Below, in pieces: positions 57,401 to 64,000 of a stretch of DNA of 64,000 nt; within the stretch, counting starts at the first letter, position 1; each line of letters starts with the position of its first letter. This DNA comes from Arenicola marina (lineage: Eukaryota > Annelida > Polychaeta > Arenicolidae). The DNA is taken from positions 15,693,911-15,757,910 of the forward strand of contig OZ025256.1 of NCBI GenBank assembly GCA_964019135.1. The letters run 5' to 3'. The notes under the pieces were generated by a model that was not told the origin of the DNA, did not search any database, and saw nothing but the letters and a program-made list of their open reading frames with translations. A program made the position numbers and the translations under genes.

Positions 57401-57966
57401 CCCCGCGTAGGAGCGCCACAAGTAATCCACCACTGTCGCAGGCGACAATAACCTTATCACTTCGTCCATTAATTTCGACAGACACTAAAAATTAAGCGTC
57501 AATTCCTCAACAATATCGCTGATGACATATTTCCTTGCACTTCTTTGCGACATTTTGATGAGGAGCGAAAGAGAGGCTGTCCTGTGACATCACAAGGGCG
57601 TATCAAAAAATGTTGCGATTTTGGCACCGCATAAATGCCTTATTTCACCACTACATTTAGCTTCAGTACGCTATCAAGCGCTAACAATACTACTACGCAC
57701 AATAAATACCAGTATATATGGTACAAATCACATGACAAAGAGTAACTTGCATTCAGAATAAAACTTTAGATTCATATTCCATTTCGTTTACACGGCTTCA
57801 GATTGACAGCCGCCACGTGCTTTACCCTGACCTAAGCCGGATGTTTACGTTATGATGCTGGAGACCGCAAGGCTGTTTCAACTTGCACAGGAAGCTTGAC
57901 TTACGATGTTTGTCAGTTTACGTGCGCCTGAATGCTGATCGTAATGGAAACTGTGCATCAACAAAT
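57147..57966. promoter_or_regulatory. Head-to-head OXR1/IQCC promoter region
   Basis: OXR1 (minus) and IQCC (plus) diverge from this interval. The region is not repetitive, unlike most of the window. It includes a CACGTG E-box near 57814, a TGACATCA near 57586, and short upstream reading frames just before the IQCC start (ATGs at 57841 and 57853). The two transcription starts must lie within a few hundred bases of each other. No TATA box is convincing. Confidence 0.55.
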
Positions 57967-60900
57967 ATGTTAGAAGTAGATCTGGATGACCGTCTTGTTG
58001 TAATGTCTGAGGAAAAACTGATACTGCTGCAGGTAGGCCAAAGGAGTACTTTAATTAAAGCTGCTCATGCGGTTACCGGGGCCGGGGGCGGGGGTCCGTT
58101 ACCGGTGGTATCTGATCTTGGCCGCAAGGTGGGGGTAGGGGGGTGTCGGGGGATTAGTGATCTGTTGTAGTGACCAGATGTGTTCAGTGTAATACAAATA
58201 AGTGCTACCTAAAATGTGAGCGTATATATCTGTATACAGTGCCAGTGCCAGTGGTATATACTATAGTCGGCACGGAAACTATTTGCCGCCTCGTTTTCTA
58301 ATTTGACACGAAATGTTTCATTGACTAACCTAAAATCAGTTTATATTTGTCAACTTGAACCAAAGACCCAACAGAATTTGGCGTACTCACAGTCCTGTTG
58401 TCAAAAAAATTCACATGATACCAACATTATGACTTTCACGCAAACGAAGCGGACAAGTTTAGCTATGGCCGTCTTCGTCTGCTATACTTTATGGTAGAGA
58501 CTATGGTGATGTGCTGTTATTAAAGAAGATACACTTTCAAGTAAGTTAAAATCACAAGGGTCTCGTCTAATGGAGCAAATAAATACATAAATCGTGGCTG
58601 CAAATGGTACACAGACAAAAATATTTACGAAAGCGAGGCGGCAGATATTAAACCGAGCCGACTATAGTATAGTAGACAGTTGTTGCTCTGCACAACAGTC
58701 TCATGTCCTCATGTAGAAAATGAGGGTATAAGATTTGTTTTTGTGGGCGACTAAGTGTTGTTAAAGTTGCATGTGGAGCTCTTTCCCGCCAAAACTAAAG
58801 AGGTCAAAATACAAATAAGAATCAGTCCTTGAATCATTAAAGATTTGTTTTGTTTATACTCCACCCATACCAGACTGCCAAATAGTGTCTCTTAGCCTTG
58901 CCCATGATATCAATTTACCACAAATTTTCATTTCAGTGGTAAACGTCATCAGTTTGTGTGCTTCCCGATGCTTTGTTATAAGTAGCAGTGCCGCGACAGA
59001 ATGCTGTGGTGTCGCGGGATAGATACGTTTGCCACACCACAGCCGAAACGGCGAGGTTTATCAGGTTTCTGAATTTATGGAATAGAACAATCAAGTTTTC
59101 TGCAAATTTTGATATAAATTTCGCCTGGGCTTAGTTTTGGCGGGAAAGAACTCGACATGCAACTTTAACCGCACGATCCATCAAACCCTACACTGGGTGG
59201 GCAAGGTGGTGGACAGAACTCAGTTGTCTGCTGCTTCGAAAAATCAACAGACGATATCGTCATAATCACGGAGACTTTAACCAAAATAACAAGATAAGTT
59301 GTAAGATGCATACTTTCAGAAACTGCTGCCATACCCCAAAAAGTTCTCGCCATCAGCACCGCTTCTCGCCACGCGTGTTTGTAAAATGCTGTACAGGATT
59401 TGATAGACCGGACATGTGGCGTTATTTCCCAACAACGTCACATGGGGCTAATACTATAGTAGCTATTCTATTAGGATACATCTTAATATTCAAAATAAAT
59501 CCCACTTCGACTTGCCATAATGCATATCATACCATTCACCTGTGATTTGGTTGCTTAGGACCTCCGTGATATCATTATTATAACATTATCATGTCACTAC
59601 TCTTGTAGTATCTCTGATCCCAGATTCAAACCAGTGACCCTTCACATCCAGGGCGAACACCTAGTGCAATAGACCAAAGGGAACTTCCCATTTGCCCAAG
59701 GCTTTTGGTATCTTTTATCCACCGGGCCTAGGCTGAGATACCAATCTCCACTCTTTCCCAAATCGACTGCGACCTCGCAGTAACGACCACTTGCAACCAG
59801 CTGTCAAACTTGATGCTGGCCATATCCTGTGGCTCTGCATGGTTTCGACAACCCAGGTCCGTTTCCGTCAGCTCCAAATGTATTATTTCTGGTCTCAGGC
59901 CTGGATGGATGCCAAAAGTTCCTTACCCGGCGGGATTCGTACCGGTGACCATTCGCATCCTGGGTGACCACCTAGCACATTAGACCAAAGGGAACTTCCC
60001 ATTTGGCCCCCCCGAGGCTCTTGGTGTCTTTTATCTACAGGGCCTCGGCTGAGATACCACACTCAGACTACTCCGTGTATAGGATGCAGATATAGATTTT
60101 ATCATTTGTTACATGTGTGTTATCTAAAGAGCTTTTTACATTTGCTGGATGTACTGATTAGTCTCTATATGCAATAAATAATGGGATATATTATTAGGTC
60201 ACTTTATTTATCCAAACTGGTATATCTTGTGTAGGAAAGTGTAGCTTTCTTGTACATAAAAGTCAGTCATAAATGCTGTAGAATGACGTGGCTGCCCATA
60301 TTTGCTTTTTTTTTTTTACCTGATTTAATATAACATATATTTTATATAGTCAACATTTACAGTCAGGCTATGTGTCCAAGACATTTTCCCAACAGATACA
60401 GGCAGAAAATTGCTGTATGAGCAGCTTTAATCCTTTTGACTGATACTTGTTTGTTAACCTGTCAAGAAGTGTTGCAGATCACCATTTAAAGGTCCAGAAA
60501 TGTAGAAAAGTAGGGAGGGAGGGGAAACAAAACCAGAAAACAAAATTTGGCCTATTTATTGTATATTTTATTTGCAGTTCATAGACACCAATGCATAACT
60601 TTCAGTGTCTCATCCTATATATCCAGTCTCCACTTTCATCCCTACTGCAATAAATGTCGCATAAATTATAATTTCTTGCTCAAGAGCACTACATTTAAAT
60701 ACTTTCTTTGGTACCAAGCATTTTCATTTTTGTGAAGAAGTCTATGTTTTTCAATATAAGGTATCTACTTTATGCCAAAGTATTTAACTTAGGAACTAGC
60801 TAATATGTAAGTAAAGATAAAGGATGTTCTATTATGTTTCAGTCCATATGGAGAGGAGTGCTGACAAGGAAGAAGTTGAAACAAGTACAAGCTGATTATT

Positions 60901-62767
60901 CAGATATATTAACACAACTTGAAGGTCCAGAAAATAAAATATCTGTGTATTGGCAACCATCCTTACTGGCCTATCCAGTATTTAACAAAAAAAAGATTCT
61001 CCAAGGACACAAAGTCTGTGGTGGTGAAAGGCTTTTAAGCATTCCCAAGCATGCTGACATTCCCAAGCATGCTGACATTCCCAAGCATGCTGACATTCCC
61101 AAGCATGCTGACATTCCCAAGCATGCTGACATTCCCAAGCATGCTGACATTCCCAAGCATGCTGACATTCCCAAGCATGCTGACATTCCCAAGCATGCTG
61201 ACATTCCCAAGCATGCTGACATTCCCAAGCATGCTGACATTCCCAAGCATGCTGACATTCCCAAGCATGCTGACATTCCCAAGCATGCTGACATTCCCAA
61301 GCATGCTGACATTCCCAAGCATGCTGACATTCCCAAGCATGCTGACATTCCCAAGCATGCTGACATTCCCAAGCATGCTGACATTCCCAAGCATGCTGAC
61401 ATTCCCAAGCATGCTGACATTCCCAAGCATGCTGACATTCCCAAGCATGCTGACATTCCCAAGCATGCTGACATTCCCAAGCATGCTGACATTCCCAAGC
61501 ATGCTGACATTCCCAAGCATGCTGACATTCCCAAGCATGCTGACATTCCCAAGCATGCTGACATTCCCAAGCATGCTGACATTCCCAAGCATGCTGACAT
61601 TCCCAAGCATGCTGACATTCCCAAGCATGCTGACATTCCCAAGCATGCTGACATTCCCAAGCATGCTGACATTCCCAAGCATGCTGACATTCCCAAGCAT
61701 GCTGACATTCCCAAGCATGCTGACATTCCCAAGCATGCTGACATTCCCAAGCATGCTGACATTCCCAAGCATGCTGACATTCCCAAGCATGCTGACATTC
61801 CCAAGCATGCCAGTGAAATGGCAGACAGTTTAGGTAATGGCACAGAAGACTCCAAAGATTCATGTGATAAGGAAAACCTAAAGCCAGGCGAGGATAGTGA
61901 AAACACAGCCATTGAAGAGACCAAAAAGCGACCTGAAGACAACTCCTACTGTCAGCGAGAAGTACACCATACCTCTATCTGGGACAGCAACAGCTGTTTG
62001 CCTCATGCAGAAGAAGCAACAGACCAAGGTGAGGAAATCTGCTCTCTCACATGAAATTTCTCTTAATACATTTATATACCGTAAACTACCCCCTTGAAGC
62101 TTTGGCTTATATTGCGAGTTTGCATTCAAAACTTATGGAGATAACCTTGTCAGAACAATTCTGTACTCACTAGACTAGCACAATGGTGAATATGTGATAT
62201 TGATCTACGAAGTTTGACAGGTGATGAAAAGGAGACGGAAAAGAGGTGCGTTCCATAGGCATGCATTACGTCATCAATGGGCCTGTATAAGTCCGTCCAC
62301 ACACACATGCAAGTCGCAGTTATACTCTTTGGCTTTGATACGTCATGTACACATACATATATATTTATGTTAGTTTTAATGGTGACCCGATAACATTTAC
62401 TCCTTATTCCAGAGGTTCCTCGACAAGCGCTTGAAGCAGAAAAAGGTCAAATAGCGATGGAACTCTTGTGGATACAACAGGCAATTGCCAGCAGAAAACA
62501 AGTAAGATCTTGCGTAAAACTTAAGAAGGCTCTTACGTCTTAAAGAAACCTATAGTGTAACATTTCAGGTATATAATACCACCGTGCCAACAGTGATACG
62601 CTGATCTCTGATACGTGATAATGTATCAACCTCCTGGCAGACACTTAAAGAAATAACTTGGTGCCGCTGTATCTCTTGGATTCTTAGACAGCTTTAGGTG
62701 GTATAATTCCTATAGACCGTCATTATTCTATTGACAGTATCTGCGACTCAAGGCCGAGATATCGTAG
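57967..62767 (+). CDS. IQCC: IQCC-like IQ-motif protein with IPKHAD repeats
   Basis: Four coding exons: 57967-58032, 60843-62028, 62413-62501 and 62738-62767 (stop TAG). All borders are AG/GT and phases agree (0, 1, 0), giving 456 residues. The N-terminus, LILLQ|SIWRGVLTRKKLK, is an IQ motif split by intron 1, followed by QADYSDILTQLEG (human IQCC: RAEYEAIVREVEG). The C-terminus, AMELLWIQQAIASRKQYLRL, closely matches human [20 protein letters not shown]. IQ motifs bind calmodulin-type EF-hand proteins; IQCC's own role is little known. Residues 89-346 are 43 six-residue units (42 IPKHAD plus a final IPKHAS). The start is the first ATG in frame; other upstream ATGs open short frames only. AATAAA signals follow at 63046 and 63292. 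Confidence 0.85.
58256..58672. mobile_element. MITE-like element in IQCC intron 1
   Basis: The left end ACTATAGTCGGCACGG...TGCCGCCTCG is matched by the right end CGAGGCGGCA...CCGAGCCGACTATAGT, giving imperfect inverted repeats of about 40 bases. No coding capacity. Confidence 0.75.
58759..59170. mobile_element. Second MITE-like element in IQCC intron 1
   Basis: The left end GTTAAAGTTGCATGTGGAGC...CCCGCCAAAACTAA is matched by the right end TTAGTTTTGGCGGG...GACATGCAACTTTAAC, 37 of 39 bases complementary. It lies 86 bases after the previous element. Confidence 0.85.
59625..59765 (-). mobile_element. tRNA-derived SINE, family 4, copy 1
   Basis: The minus strand has CCCTTTGGTCTATTGCACTA then GGTCACTGGTTTGAATCTGG (box B-like). 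Downstream features include GAGATACCAATCTCC, shared with the next copy. Confidence 0.6.
59930..60070 (-). mobile_element. tRNA-derived SINE, family 4, copy 2
   Basis: It matches copy 1 across GACCAAAGGGAACTTCCCAT and TCTTTTATCTACAGGGCCT (plus strand). Box B reads GGTACGAATCCCGCC on the minus strand. The two copies are in the same orientation about 305 bases apart. Confidence 0.6.
60070..60842. other. IQCC: IQCC intron 1, right part
   Basis: AT-rich unique-looking sequence ending in the acceptor TCTATTATGTTTCAG before 60843. Nothing else recognised. Confidence 0.6.
61041..61814 (+). repeat. IQCC: 18-bp in-frame coding minisatellite in IQCC exon 2
   Basis: 43 units of 18 bp (core ATTCCCAAGCATGCTGAC). 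The first 42 read as identical to each other; only the last differs (GCCAGT for GCTGAC). The unit is a multiple of three, keeps the IQCC frame open and encodes IPKHAD. Other frames on both strands are also free of stops, which creates spurious open frames. Identity this high implies very recent expansion or homogenisation, or an assembly choice of copy number. Confidence 0.97.
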
Positions 62768-64000
62768 AATCTACTCCTCGCTAGGAGTCGCTGGAAGACG
62801 AAGGCGTGAGATCCGGAAGAGAAGTCAGGACTGCAGCCGGCAGCATTGCCGGGTCCCACAAACGATCCTGGTATAGCGAATCCAAGAACGCATTGGAGGA
62901 CAGGACCACATGATTCAGACACCACTACTTTGATACAGGGGACAGGAAATACGGGCCCAAGAAGGAAATGCCTGGATACCAATGTACATAATATGCCGTG
63001 TAAATATATCTGGCATTCATTCTACTGTATTCTGGAATTATGCTCAATAAACAAATTGGAGCGCGCATTTAGCCAATAAGATATCCTATCGTCTGTGGCC
63101 AACTTAAGCCGGCAAGTTAAGGTGTTGGTCATAAAACGTAGTAGAGTTTACAGTATACATTCCATGTAACATAGTGATAACAAAAAGTGCTACTAATAGG
63201 CGGTAATACGTACTTATAATATGTATGCCTAAGCATATTTTCTTTGAAAGGTTAGCTGCCCCTGATCTTATAAATGTGTATTCTTTTACGAAATAAAGTG
63301 TTATTATATATTCTTAAAAAAAATCCCTTCTGTCAGAAAAAAAGAGCCATTTCGAATTGTCCTACATCATGAAATTGTTTAAAGCTCTTTGCCTATTTTA
63401 AGATAGAAGCACGGAACGATAATATTCTTGCCGACCTACTTGTTTGGTCCAAACCCCAACACAGTGTACAATTGTAATTAACTTTATTTTCAATCTTCAT
63501 GAACCTGTCTATAAGCAGTTTAGACAGGTACTCCAGTAAGTCACACGATTAGCCAAATCATAACGACGTAAATGTTAATGTTACTTGCTAGTACTAGAGT
63601 GAAAAATAAAGACCTTATAGATATCAATACAAAATAAGTTAGCAAACTAAGAATAGATGCCGATCATTGTTGATAAAACCGAAGTCTTAATACTGGCGAC
63701 TTGTAATATCAAACGTGCGTTGCCTCGAAATTCACGTACCGAACTAAACTATCACTTAAAATCAACGGTGCATTTACAGGAAATTTGGATGATAATTTAA
63801 AGTTCACATACTTCGTTGCATTTCGGTAAAAACTATTTCAGAAGTACTAGAATCTACACATTACGAAACTAAAACCAAACGGCTACAACACACTGGATAA
63901 AGCGCCAGGGTATTCTCGAACTAATTTGTGCAGTTGTCAGTTCTTCAAATTGTTGATCCTACGTCAAAGCCCAAGAGTCTCAGATATGTTAGCCAACAAC
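62768..64000. other. IQCC 3' UTR and downstream sequence
   Basis: AT-rich. Contains two AATAAA signals and no further gene on either strand that I can support. Confidence 0.6.
63046..63297 (+). terminator. IQCC: IQCC polyadenylation signals
   Basis: AATAAA occurs at 63046-63051 and again at 63292-63297, about 280 and 525 bases after the IQCC stop, in AT-rich sequence. Either could end the transcript. Confidence 0.5.

Overview
This looks like a 64 kb piece of an animal genome, most likely an invertebrate deuterostome. A lancelet (Branchiostoma) is my best guess, at moderate confidence. The reasons are vertebrate-like protein domains in small exons separated by long introns, tRNA-derived SINEs, a Jockey-superfamily LINE remnant, and an extreme load of intronic minisatellites. 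From memory, unverified, some minisatellites here behave like the exon/intron-boundary minisatellites described in amphioxus introns. No species-diagnostic marker is present.

Two real genes are supported. On the minus strand, an OXR1/NCOA7 orthologue runs from a non-coding first exon near 57.15-57.4 kb down to an exon at 3643-3805, then off the left edge. Its exons encode, in order: a short N-terminus (54921-54988), a possible extra exon (50902-51055), a basic linker ending in the conserved PKGT motif (34289-34377), LysM (15663-15770), a linker (13733-13915), two GRAM/PH-like exons (9708-9890, 8674-8852), a large low-complexity exon (6435-7909), and the conserved block before the TLDc domain (3643-3805). 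The catalytic-type TLDc domain itself lies beyond the left edge. On the plus strand, an IQCC-like gene (57967-62767, four coding exons) starts head to head with OXR1, about 0.8 kb from its first splice donor. It carries 42 nucleotide-identical copies of an 18-bp in-frame repeat (IPKHAD).

Nearly everything else is OXR1 intron. About a third of the window is tandem repeat: more than 20 separate arrays with units of 10 to 98 bp. The largest are 27.94-33.00 kb (30-bp unit, about 169 copies), 23.95-26.30 kb, 21.06-23.40 kb, 46.95-48.69 kb and 53.16-54.66 kb. Interspersed repeats include six copies of one tRNA-derived SINE family, other tRNA-SINE families, a LINE 3' half at 34.66-35.44 kb, and several hairpin or inverted-repeat (MITE-like) elements. 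A 200-base assembly gap lies at 39837-40036. From about 54.7 kb rightwards the sequence becomes AT-richer and nearly free of GC-rich arrays.

The most notable pattern is that minisatellites sit at OXR1 splice donors. The array at 15.13-15.66 kb begins at the first base of its intron. The 98-bp array at 9.25-9.74 kb contains the end of the GRAM exon plus its donor five times. The 33-bp array at 8.08-8.55 kb carries a consensus donor, a TGACCTTGA site and a TGACGTCA site in most units. A cluster of five CACGTG palindromes matching the TFEB/USF consensus lies at 2867-3043.
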